DNA of 64,000 nucleotides from Catenovulum sp052056295 (GTDB taxonomy: Bacteria > Pseudomonadota > Gammaproteobacteria > Enterobacterales > Alteromonadaceae). The stretch is from the NCBI RefSeq assembly GCF_052056295.1, contig NZ_CP182493.1, positions 124,001 to 188,000 on the forward strand, written 5' to 3'. Shown here piece by piece: positions 1 through 8,230 of this stretch (position 1 is its first letter; each line of letters opens with the position of its first letter). The notes under the pieces are model-generated. The model worked only from the letters and a program-made list of their open reading frames with translations. It made no database searches and had not been told where the DNA came from. Position numbers and translations under genes: made by a program.

Positions 1-1512
1 GAAAATGAAGATAAAGCCGCTGAGTTTGGTTTAACCGCTGCGCCTGTCGGTGGATTAGGTGAGAGTTTATATTTTGGTTTAGGTGGCCGAAATGCATTAG
101 ATGCACAAGAAATAATTGCCTTTTTTGATCCAAACAAAGAAGAGTTTTTAGAGTACGACATCAGTAAGTTACTGCAAAATTTAATTGAACCTAACTCAAT
201 TAAAATCAGCATAGTCACAGATTTGCCAATTGCTGGCGAACCACAAATGCCAATGAACCCTATGATGCAGCAACAACGACCACAACCTTGGGTATTCTAT
301 GAGCAGTTGCAACAAATGTATCAAGTTGAAATGGTCAATGCCGATGCAACCAGTTTACCGGAAGATACTGACGTATTAATGTTAATTAACCCTGCAGAGC
401 TTTCTGACGAACTTGCTTACGCCATTGACCAATATGTCGTAAACGATGGTAGTGTGCTTGCTTTTGTTGACCCACATGCAGAACAACCAGCGAACCCAAT
501 GGCCGCGGCTTCTGGTGTAGCTTTAACTGAGTTTTTATCTGCTTGGGGAGTTGAGTTTAATGCTGAAGATGTTGTGTTAGATGCAATGTCAGCACTTGAA
601 ATTAGAATGCCTTCAGGTGGTGTTGGTAAACATTTAGCTTATTTAGGTTTATCCAGCCAAACAATAGATAAAACCGATGCGGTAACCAACCAGTTAGAAA
701 GCATTAATGGTGCATCTTTTGGTGTGTTAAAAGCTAAGCAAGAAGCAACTGCTGACGTTCAAACATTAATGTCGTCAACCAGCGAAGCAGGCTTAACCAC
801 AGCTGCCATTTACACGAGTTTGCAAGATCCCAAAGCGCTATTTAATAATTACCAAGCAAGTGGTGAACAATACAATTTAGCCCTGCGCTTAACCGGTGAA
901 GTAAATTCGCGTTTTAAATATGATCAGAGTAAACAACAAAATGGCTATAAGTCGCGCAGTAGTAAAGCAAACATAATTGTGATTGCTGATACTGATTTGT
1001 TAGCAGATAGATTTTGGGTGCAAAAAAGTAATTTCTTCGGCCAAACAATTGCTTCAGCTTTTGCCAATAATGGTGATTTAGTTGCCAATGCGGTCGAAAA
1101 CTTAGGCGGAAGTCACGATTTAATCAGCATTCGTGCTCGTGGTAAATTCACCCGTCCGTTTATCAAAGTTAAAGAAATTGAAGTCGCCGCAGAAGCTAAG
1201 TTCAGATCAAAAGAACAGCAGTTGCAAGCGCGTTTGCAAGAAACTGAAGCTCAGTTAACCCAACTACAAAGCCAACAAGGTGAGGGCGGCGCTTTAGTGA
1301 TTACTGCAGAGCAAGAGCAAGCGATTAATAATTTTATCAAAGAGAAGTTATCTATTCGCAAAGCTTTGCGCGATGTCCAGCACCAGCTTAATCAAGATAT
1401 CGAATTGCTTGGTTCACAAATCAAGTTTGTAAATATCATAGCTGCGCCTTTGGTTTTGACCTTTTTATTATGGTTATTCAGTTTGCTGTTTAAGCGCAGA
1501 AAACTTGCTTAA
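1..1512 (+). CDS. GldG-like ABC-transport auxiliary protein, 5' end cut by window
   Basis: The reading frame is open from base 1, so about 503 C-terminal residues are visible and the true start lies outside the window; the first in-frame TTG (223) is not the start. The protein resembles the ABC_transp_aux/GldG family: a large extracytoplasmic domain, a long Q/E-rich coiled coil (about residues 395-440 of the visible part, rich in LQARLQETEAQL-like heptads), then one C-terminal membrane segment (IIAAPLVLTFLLWLFSLLF) ending in basic residues RRKLA. In known systems this protein partners an ABC ATPase and permease, first described for gliding motility but widespread in non-gliding bacteria. The DUF4340 gene follows after 20 bp, the usual operon order. 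The transported substrate is unknown. Family call is firm, function is inference. Confidence 0.8.
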   Translation, partial: ENEDKAAEFGLTAAPVGGLGESLYFGLGGRNALDAQEIIAFFDPNKEEFLEYDISKLLQNLIEPNSIKISIVTDLPIAGEPQMPMNPMMQQQRPQPWVFYEQLQQMYQVEMVNADATSLPEDTDVLMLINPAELSDELAYAIDQYVVNDGSVLAFVDPHAEQPANPMAAASGVALTEFLSAWGVEFNAEDVVLDAMSALEIRMPSGGVGKHLAYLGLSSQTIDKTDAVTNQLESINGASFGVLKAKQEATADVQTLMSSTSEAGLTTAAIYTSLQDPKALFNNYQASGEQYNLALRLTGEVNSRFKYDQSKQQNGYKSRSSKANIIVIADTDLLADRFWVQKSNFFGQTIASAFANNGDLVANAVENLGGSHDLISIRARGKFTRPFIKVKEIEVAAEAKFRSKEQQLQARLQETEAQLTQLQSQQGEGGALVITAEQEQAINNFIKEKLSIRKALRDVQHQLNQDIELLGSQIKFVNIIAAPLVLTFLLWLFSLLFKRRKLA

Positions 1513-1532
1513 ACAATTATTGGAGGTAAACA

Positions 1533-2543
1533 ATGACAAATAGAATCATTACCTTTTTAGCTTTAACCGCAGCCATAGTTATGGCTGCAACTGTATATTT
1601 ATCACAACAACCAAGCGTCGAGCAATCGACTGAAATCAAGCATTGGTTGAGTGAAGTTCAGCAAAACAAAGCTAAGCTTACAGCAGTTAAAATATACTCG
1701 CCCGACAATCAACTGATTGTTGATGCGCAACTGGTCGAAGATAACTGGTTAATGCAAAACGCGGCTGGCTATCAAATAAAAACTGAGAGTTTAGCCAAAT
1801 GGTATAACCAACTGTTAACAGCAACTAACATTGAAGCCAAAACAGCTAAAGCAGAAAATTTTGCTCGTTTAGGTTTAGTTAACCCAGCTGATATGACCAA
1901 TAATGCTAACAACAGTGAAGGTACAGGCCATTTAGTTGTATTAACAATTGTAGACACTGAGCATAAACTTATTTTAGGTGATGCTACTAGTTCTGGGCAG
2001 TTTGCACGTCTTGCAACTCAACAACAAAGCTGGTTATTAGACCAATATGTAAGTGTACCAGCAGACGCATCAGACTGGTTGAACAGCAAAGTCTTTGATT
2101 TTGGTTCAGCTCAAATTGAAAAACTACAGTCAAGTTCAACTACACAAACCGAGTTAAATTGGACAATTAGCAAGGCAGCAACTGAAGATAATGATGGTGA
2201 GTTTATCCTTGAAAACAAACCGGCAGAGCGTGAACTCACATACTCAGGCGTTGTAAATTCGCATGTTACTTCTATTGCCAACTTAAATTTTGCAGATGTG
2301 CAAGCGTACAATGCAGACTTATGGCAAAACAAAGCAGAGTTAGCCCAACTGAGTATCACGCTAAAGGAAGGCCAGAATGTTACTGTATATCTACTTGAGC
2401 AAGAACAACAAACAACCTTATTAGTAGATAACGGCACTGAGCCTAAATGGCAATATGTGTTAGCAGGCTACCAAAGTTCGCTGGTATTAAAACCATTAGA
2501 TTCGTTTTTGCAGGCGATTACTGAGCAAACTCCAGCAGAATAA
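1533..2543 (+). CDS. DUF4340 domain-containing protein
   Basis: 336 aa with a good TGGAGGT ribosome site about 6 bases before the ATG. An N-terminal hydrophobic anchor (residues 5-24, IITFLALTAAIVMAATVYLS) is followed by a soluble periplasmic region with the repeated beta-rich pattern of DUF4340 (for example LVVLTIVDTEHKLILGDA and WLLDQYVSVPADASDWLNSK). DUF4340 proteins are usually encoded right after GldG-like auxiliaries of ABC transporters, and that is the arrangement here (20-bp gap), so the two probably act as one envelope complex. The molecular role is not known. A strong stem-loop follows the stop and should end this operon. Confidence 0.8.
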   Translation: MTNRIITFLALTAAIVMAATVYLSQQPSVEQSTEIKHWLSEVQQNKAKLTAVKIYSPDNQLIVDAQLVEDNWLMQNAAGYQIKTESLAKWYNQLLTATNIEAKTAKAENFARLGLVNPADMTNNANNSEGTGHLVVLTIVDTEHKLILGDATSSGQFARLATQQQSWLLDQYVSVPADASDWLNSKVFDFGSAQIEKLQSSSTTQTELNWTISKAATEDNDGEFILENKPAERELTYSGVVNSHVTSIANLNFADVQAYNADLWQNKAELAQLSITLKEGQNVTVYLLEQEQQTTLLVDNGTEPKWQYVLAGYQSSLVLKPLDSFLQAITEQTPAE

Positions 2544-2553
2544 AATCAATTCA

Positions 2554-2594
2554 ACAATTGAGTAACCAGCCACATCGGCTGGTTACTTAATTGT
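2554..2594. terminator. Stem-loop terminator after DUF4340 gene
   Basis: An inverted repeat of about 18 bp (core GTAACCAGCC / GGCTGGTTAC with a 5-base loop) begins 11 bases after the stop codon. The flanking A-rich and T-rich arms extend the stem, so it could work in either direction. The trailing T run is short. Confidence 0.75.
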
Positions 2595-2611
2595 TAATCT
2601 CAATTCCACTT

Positions 2612-2877
2612 TAGAGCTAAATCAATATAAATTGCGAGTATCAGAGCCATCACAGACAGTTCAATTCAAGGCGTATCATTGCAGGAATGTAGGCACCTTT
2701 CAAAATGATACAACACAGAAGTGGGCTGTCTGTGAGGCTCCTGAAAGGCTGGGCTAAAAGCCATTTATTCTGCGTTAAGTTGGCTTGATATAGAACCACT
2801 ATGACTGTGCCAACTTGCCTTGCCTAAATGGCTTTTATCTCCAGCTGATTATCGCTATTTATATTGATTTAGCTCTA
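2612..2877. repeat. Structured non-coding repeat element, copy 1
   Basis: A 266-bp element closed by 26-bp terminal inverted repeats (2612-2637 with 2852-2877, one mismatch; core GATTTAGCTC). Inside it can fold into two long arms. Arm 1: 2644-2659 pairs with 2726-2740 (one bulged A), with an inner stem 2673-2680/2704-2711 and a loop containing GGAATGT and CCTTTCAA. Arm 2: 2756-2767 pairs with 2825-2836, with an inner stem 2777-2784/2809-2816. A second copy at 35737-36002 has the same layout and loop sequences but different, compensated stem sequences. No open reading frame of note and no transposase. Confidence 0.8.
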
Positions 2878-2944
2878 GTTATCCTGAGTTCAGAATACTT
2901 GTACTACACTTAAATTATTCGATTCACAAACTGTGGCGCAGCGA

Positions 2945-3799
2945 ATGAAATTTTTATTAATGCCGCTAGTCATTTGTATGTTTAGCTTAACAGCTATGAG
3001 CGCTGAAAACATTCGTATCGTATCGCCACAGTCTTCGTTTGATACCAGCCACAGCTATTTTTTAGGTTTATTAGAATTAACCGTAGAACGCACCCAAGCT
3101 GAGTTTGGCCCTGCGAATATTATTATCGCCGGTGACGTGCCACAAGGTCGAGCTTTACGAGAACTTGGTCATTTGGTTGATGTTTATTGGGCGGGTACAT
3201 CGCATCAACGGGATACTGACTTGTTACCTGTAACAATCCCATTGGTCAAAGGCCTGTTAGGCTACAGAATGCCGATTATTCAGAAAGATTCTATTGCCAC
3301 CTTTGATAAAATATCAAATCTATCTCAACTAAAGGAACTAACCGCTTGCCAAGGGTTATCTTGGCCAGATACAGATATTCTCGAACATGCTGGTATTAGG
3401 GTTCACAAAAATGCCGTTTATGAACGTATGTTTAAACAAGTCGCAATTGGCCGGTGTGATTATTTTCCGCGCGGTATTTACGAAGGCATAAGTGAGGTAA
3501 AAGCTAGAGAAGTGTTATATCCGAACTTGATCTTTTACACTGATTTGATCATCTATTACCCATTCCCCATGTATTATTTTGTCTCAAAACAAAATCCAAT
3601 CTTGCACAAACGCCTTACTCAAGGACTAGAGTTATTGATTGCCGAAGGTAAGTTTGATCAGTATTTTAAAAATCACCCAATTACTTCAAAAGTTTTTCCG
3701 ATAGAACAGTGGCAAAAATCTCGTATCATTCGCTTGGAAAATCCCATCTTGCCAAAAGGTACACCAGTAGATGATAAAAAATATTGGTTGCCACTTTAA
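2945..3799 (+). CDS. Periplasmic solute-binding-like protein (SBP_bac_3 fold)
   Basis: 284 aa from ATG 2945; an in-frame GTG at 2933 would add four residues before the signal peptide and is less likely. Signal peptide MKFLLMPLVICMFSLTAMSA is followed by a region resembling family-3 extracellular solute-binding proteins, as found in Alteromonadales proteins annotated as amino-acid ABC substrate-binding (GRALRELGHLVDVYWAGTS; IGRCDYFPRGIYEG; LLIAEGKFDQYFKNH). No permease or ATPase is next to it, so it may be a stand-alone sensor or scavenger protein and not part of a transporter. Substrate unknown. It is separated from the previous operon by the repeat element and a terminator, and from the GH5 gene by 126 bp. 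Confidence 0.65.
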   Translation: MKFLLMPLVICMFSLTAMSAENIRIVSPQSSFDTSHSYFLGLLELTVERTQAEFGPANIIIAGDVPQGRALRELGHLVDVYWAGTSHQRDTDLLPVTIPLVKGLLGYRMPIIQKDSIATFDKISNLSQLKELTACQGLSWPDTDILEHAGIRVHKNAVYERMFKQVAIGRCDYFPRGIYEGISEVKAREVLYPNLIFYTDLIIYYPFPMYYFVSKQNPILHKRLTQGLELLIAEGKFDQYFKNHPITSKVFPIEQWQKSRIIRLENPILPKGTPVDDKKYWLPL

Positions 3800-3925
3800 A
3801 AAATGAGTTCCGGTTACATTTGATTAACAAATAAATCAACGTGCTTGTAAATTTTAATAAAAGAAAACCCTGAATCTTGTATCTATGATTTTTACTCCAA
3901 CAACACACACAAATAGAGTAAAAAT

Positions 3926-5446
3926 ATGAAATTAATCAAATTAAGTAAAATGCTAGTCTCGGCTACTTTCTTGATATTTAGTGCATTTAGCTTAACAGCT
4001 AACGCCAACCTTCCAGATGGGCGCTATATATTAATTAACAAACTGAGTAACAAGTCTTTAGATGTGACTGGTTATAGCCAAGCCAATTCAGCCAACATAA
4101 TTCAATGGAATTTAGGCTCAGGTTTGAATCAAAGATGGGATTTACAACAGGTTAATGACGATATCTACATTATTTCCGCAGCACATAGTGGCAAGTCGTT
4201 AGATATCGCTGCGAATAATCAAGCGAGCGGTGCAAACGTTATTCAGTACACAACACACGGTAATATTAACCAGCAATGGCAATTACAAAACCAAGGTAAT
4301 GGTTTTTATAAGTTGGTTTCAATGTTAAGTGGTAAAGCGTTAGCCGTTGAAAACTTGTCAACTGGCAATGGTGCCAATATTCAGGTAGTAGACTTAGCTA
4401 ATTCAGACGGTCAATTATGGAATCTTCAAGTAGTAGCTAATTCAGGCGAAATACGCACAGGCATGGCGGTTACTCAACAAATGGGCGCCGGCTGGAACTT
4501 GGGCAATACCTTGGATGCGATTGGTGGAGAAACAAATTGGGGCAATCCATTAACTCAAGAATATATGATCCAAGCTATCGCGGATAAAGGGTTTAAAACC
4601 ATTCGCATTCCTGTGACTTGGCAATCGAAAATAGCGGCAGACAACAGTATAGATGAAGCTTGGATGAACCGAGTAGAGCAAGTCGTCAATTATGCAATTG
4701 ATAGTGGTTTATACGTGATCATTAATTTACATCACGAAGAGTGGGTAGAGCCAATTAGCAGCGCAAAAGAAGCAACCAAAGTTAAACTACAAGCTGTATG
4801 GCAACAAATCGCAGAACGCTTTAAACACTACAATCAATATCTAATTTTTGAAACATTAAACGAGCCGCGAGCGCACAAAGGGACCAATTTAGAATGGTCT
4901 GGTGAGTTAGAAAACTACCAAATTATTAATGAGTTTAATCAAGTTATCCTATCTACCATACGCGCATCAGGTTACAACAATAGCACGCGGTTAGTCATGT
5001 TGCCTGGGTATGCAGCAAGCCCGTGGAATGATCAAACTCAACACATAGAAATTCCAAACGACAGTTTTATAGCAATATCAACTCATGGTTATTTCCCATA
5101 TTATTTTACTGAACAAGAAGTGACAGACGGTGGTGATGCGGTATTTAATCAAGACGAGATAGGCTTAATTGACTATGTTTTCGAGCAGCTTAACCAAAGA
5201 TTCATCGCCAATGGTATTCCTGTGGTTATGGGCGAGTGGGGTACTGTAGATAAAAGCAATACAGCTGATAGAGTTGCATACGCGCAATACTATGTACAAA
5301 AAGCAACTAGCTACGGCATTCCAACCGTCGTTTGGGATAACAACGCATTAGGCGGCTCAGCACATAACTATCGTTTGTACGACAGAGCAAACAATTATTG
5401 GCCATTCAATCAAATAGCCGATGCAATTGTAAACGCGTCTAATTAA
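3926..5446 (+). CDS. GH5 endo-glucanase/xyloglucanase with ricin-type lectin domain
   Basis: 506 aa, secreted (signal peptide to about residue 27). Residues 30-172 form a ricin-type beta-trefoil: three repeats, each with a QxW-like end (NQRWDL, NQQWQL, GQLWNL), probably binding polysaccharide. Residues 178-503 are a GH5 barrel with the GWNLGNTLDA and WGNP signature typical of subfamily GH5_4. The acid/base is E313 in LNEP and the nucleophile E437 in MGEWG. GH5_4 enzymes cut beta-1,4-glucan backbones and often xyloglucan; the neighbours (GH95, GH35, GH31) favour xyloglucan. Substrate is inferred, family is clear. Transcribed alone or as first gene of the locus; a stem-loop follows it. Confidence 0.88.
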   Translation: MKLIKLSKMLVSATFLIFSAFSLTANANLPDGRYILINKLSNKSLDVTGYSQANSANIIQWNLGSGLNQRWDLQQVNDDIYIISAAHSGKSLDIAANNQASGANVIQYTTHGNINQQWQLQNQGNGFYKLVSMLSGKALAVENLSTGNGANIQVVDLANSDGQLWNLQVVANSGEIRTGMAVTQQMGAGWNLGNTLDAIGGETNWGNPLTQEYMIQAIADKGFKTIRIPVTWQSKIAADNSIDEAWMNRVEQVVNYAIDSGLYVIINLHHEEWVEPISSAKEATKVKLQAVWQQIAERFKHYNQYLIFETLNEPRAHKGTNLEWSGELENYQIINEFNQVILSTIRASGYNNSTRLVMLPGYAASPWNDQTQHIEIPNDSFIAISTHGYFPYYFTEQEVTDGGDAVFNQDEIGLIDYVFEQLNQRFIANGIPVVMGEWGTVDKSNTADRVAYAQYYVQKATSYGIPTVVWDNNALGGSAHNYRLYDRANNYWPFNQIADAIVNASN

Positions 5447-5487
5447 CGTAAGCTGCATGTAATCAAAATTGCACAAAAGTAAATTTC

Positions 5488-5519
5488 ATAAGCTGTTATC
5501 AATTTGTATAACAGCTTAT
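5488..5519. terminator. Palindromic stem-loop after GH5 gene
   Basis: A perfect 12-bp inverted repeat (ATAAGCTGTTAT / ATAACAGCTTAT, 8-base loop) lies about 40 bases after the GH5 stop. It lacks a proper T run, so it may be an RNA-stabilising hairpin instead of a terminator. Confidence 0.5.
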
Positions 5520-5759
5520 TCGAAAACGTTATCTTAAACTTAGTTCTTATACCTCAAACTAGCTCAATTTCACCTAATTAACCGCTGTTTTTCTATAAAA
5601 ATTAATAATTTTTTACTTTTTTTATTTTTGCATTTGTAAAAATTCTTAAAAACTTATTAACAAGTTGCATTAAATATTTACCAGAATACTATTAAATTGT
5701 GCTTTTTAGTGACTTTGTAAGACGCTAACTAAATATGTAAATGTTTTCTTGAGGGTGAT
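5520..5759 (+). promoter_or_regulatory. AT-rich leader and probable promoter region of the GH95-TonB receptor operon
   Basis: A very A+T-rich stretch ahead of the fucosidase gene with T-rich tracts near 5590-5640. The start codon at 5760 has a clear GAGGGTGAT ribosome site. No promoter box could be fixed with confidence. Confidence 0.4.
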
Positions 5760-8213
5760 ATGGTAAGTTTTCGTAAGCTAAGTTTTAATAAATTTCAGAT
5801 TTTAACCGCATCTGTTGGTTTATTATTAGCAACTGCAACTTTTCAATCGCAAGCTCAACCAACTCATAACTACTATTTCGATCAAGCAGCGCAAGACTGG
5901 GAAAGCCAGTCTTTGCCAATTGGCAATGGTGCAATTGGCGCATCAGTAATGGGTGGCGTTAATCAAGACAGAATTATCATTAGCGAAAAAACACTTTGGA
6001 CGGGCGGCCCAGGCTCAGTACAAGGATATGATTATGGTCTGCCAGCAAATGCCAGCGAATATCAAACCAAGCTAGCGAAGTTGCAAAATACGTTAGCTGC
6101 TAAAGGGCGCATGACCCCAAAAGCAGTTGCAGACGAAATAGCGCGTGATTATACAGGCTATGGCAGTTTTCAAAAGTTTGCTGATTTAGTTATCAGCCCA
6201 CAAAACGATTTAGAAGAAGAGTCGCTTAGCCAATACCAACGTAGCTTAAATATGCAACAAGCCGCAGCTCAAGTTAACTTTAATGCACAAGGTATACACT
6301 ATAAGCGCAGGTACTTTGTTTCATATCCAGATCAAGCTTTAGTTGTTCATTATCAAAGCGACAAAAAACACCAGTTAAACCTAGTTATTGATGTAGAAGT
6401 TGACGAAAACCGTTCTTTTAATAAAAAGTTAATCACTAACTCGACGCGTAATTCATTAATCTTCACCGGCGAGTTAAACGACAACGCATTAGAATACGCA
6501 GGTAATGTAAACCTTTATTCTACTGATGGTGAAATTAGTAAAAATCAAAATAATCAGCTATTGGTAAACAACGCAAGTGAAGTTTGGCTAACTTTTTATG
6601 CGGCGACCAACTACGCACCAGTTTATCCAAACTATCGTGGGGAATCCGCGACTGCAAAACTACAGCGCCAGGTTAAACATTACCAAGCGCAAGATTACAG
6701 TAAAGTTTGGCAAAATCATTTAACTGATTATCAAGGATTATTTAACCGAGTTGAATTAGATTTAACTGGCGAGCCGATCGATTTTCCGATAAATCAATTA
6801 TTAACTAAATTGCGTAATAATGAGTTAAACCAAGCGCAAATCCGCTCGTTAACTGAGCTTTATTATCAGCTTGGTCGTTATTTATTAATTACCTCTTCAC
6901 GCTCAGGTTCATTGCCAGCTAATTTACAAGGTGCTTGGAACAACCATATACATGCACCGTGGAATTCTGACTATCACTTTAATATCAATGTGCAAATGAA
7001 TTATTGGCTTGCAAACCAAACCAATTTGGACGAGCTAAACAAACCTTTATTCGATTTTGTGCAAAACCTACAACAACCGGGTGAGCAAACTGCAAAAGCT
7101 TTATTTGGTTCAAAAGGTTGGACTTTATTACTCAATACCAACATTTGGGGGTTCACCGGCTTAATTGAATGGCCAACTGCATTTTGGCAACCAGAAGCAG
7201 CGGCGTGGATTTGCCAACACTTGTACGAACATTACCAGTTCACTTTAGATAATCACTTTTTGCAAAATACCGCGTACCCAATTATGAAATCTGCTAGTCA
7301 GTTTTGGTTGGACAACTTATATAAAGACACAAGCACAAATTCGTTAGTGGTAAACCCGAGCTATTCACCTGAACACGGCGACTTTACTTTGGGTGCTGCC
7401 ATGTCGCAGCAAATTATCTATGAGTTATTATCCAACACTAAATTAGCTGCACGAGAATTAGCCGACCAAGAATTTATCAGCCAACTAGACCAAGCGCTTA
7501 ATAAACTAGAGCCGGGATTAAAAATTGGCAAACACGGACAATTAATGGAATGGCGCAGCGATCTTGACGACATGCAATCAAAACATCGCCATGTATCACA
7601 TTTATATGCACTGCATCCAAGCAATCAAATTTCACCAATCACCACACCTGCATTAGCCAAAGCTGCTGAAGTTAGCTTAAACGCGCGTGGAGACGGTGGT
7701 ACAGGTTGGAGCAAAGCTTGGAAAATTAACTTTTGGGCACGTTTATTCAATGGTGATCGCGCTGAAAAATTAATTGGCGAACAGTTAAAACACAGCACAT
7801 TAGATAATTTGTGGGATAACCATCCACCATTTCAAATAGACGGAAATTTTGGCGCAACAGCAGGTATTACAGAGATGCTATTGCAAAGCCAAGTAAACCA
7901 AATTCACTTATTGCCAGCACTCCCAAAAAACTGGCAACAGGGCCAAGTGTCCGGCCTAAAAGCTAGGGGCAATGTAGTAGTGGATATCAGTTGGAACAAG
8001 GGGCAGTTAGCTAGCGCTAAACTCACCCCAAAATACACAGGACTTGTAATAGTACGCAGCAAACTCTCTAAACATAATTTAGCTGTGATGGGTGGCAACT
8101 CACCAGCAAAAATTACCCAAGATCAGTTTGGAACACTAATAAAGGTATCGGCACAAGCCGGCCAAGCAATAACCATCAACAACACAAACATGGTTCACAT
8201 TAACCAACTATAA
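5760..8213 (+). CDS. GH95 alpha-L-fucosidase (alpha-1,2)
   Basis: 817 aa, secreted (signal peptide through about residue 32). Full-length match to the GH95 layout: N-terminal beta domain (NYYFDQAAQDWESQSLPIGN start; ISEKTLWTGGPGS), (alpha/alpha)6 barrel, C-terminal beta domain. Residues fitting the known active site: N408 and N410 in FNINVQMNYW, a glutamate near 538 in SPEHG, and an aspartate near 694 in DGNFGA. GH95 enzymes remove alpha-1,2-linked L-fucose, for example from the fucosylated galactose of xyloglucan. It starts the tight run GH95-TonB receptor-halogenases (17-bp gap to the receptor), as in other gammaproteobacterial xyloglucan loci such as that of Cellvibrio japonicus. Confidence 0.93.
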   Translation: MVSFRKLSFNKFQILTASVGLLLATATFQSQAQPTHNYYFDQAAQDWESQSLPIGNGAIGASVMGGVNQDRIIISEKTLWTGGPGSVQGYDYGLPANASEYQTKLAKLQNTLAAKGRMTPKAVADEIARDYTGYGSFQKFADLVISPQNDLEEESLSQYQRSLNMQQAAAQVNFNAQGIHYKRRYFVSYPDQALVVHYQSDKKHQLNLVIDVEVDENRSFNKKLITNSTRNSLIFTGELNDNALEYAGNVNLYSTDGEISKNQNNQLLVNNASEVWLTFYAATNYAPVYPNYRGESATAKLQRQVKHYQAQDYSKVWQNHLTDYQGLFNRVELDLTGEPIDFPINQLLTKLRNNELNQAQIRSLTELYYQLGRYLLITSSRSGSLPANLQGAWNNHIHAPWNSDYHFNINVQMNYWLANQTNLDELNKPLFDFVQNLQQPGEQTAKALFGSKGWTLLLNTNIWGFTGLIEWPTAFWQPEAAAWICQHLYEHYQFTLDNHFLQNTAYPIMKSASQFWLDNLYKDTSTNSLVVNPSYSPEHGDFTLGAAMSQQIIYELLSNTKLAARELADQEFISQLDQALNKLEPGLKIGKHGQLMEWRSDLDDMQSKHRHVSHLYALHPSNQISPITTPALAKAAEVSLNARGDGGTGWSKAWKINFWARLFNGDRAEKLIGEQLKHSTLDNLWDNHPPFQIDGNFGATAGITEMLLQSQVNQIHLLPALPKNWQQGQVSGLKARGNVVVDISWNKGQLASAKLTPKYTGLVIVRSKLSKHNLAVMGGNSPAKITQDQFGTLIKVSAQAGQAITINNTNMVHINQL

Positions 8214-8230
8214 CTAGATAAGGTAATAAC

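Noticed and set aside
2111..2437. Long minus-strand frame opposite the DUF4340 gene
   Set aside because: Mirror of a real gene with no ribosome site and cysteine/serine-rich composition; same for frames opposite the kinase, receptor and GH genes.
2612..2877. Insertion sequence interpretation of the inverted-repeat element
   Set aside because: Too short, no transposase frame, and no evident target duplication; kept as a structured repeat.
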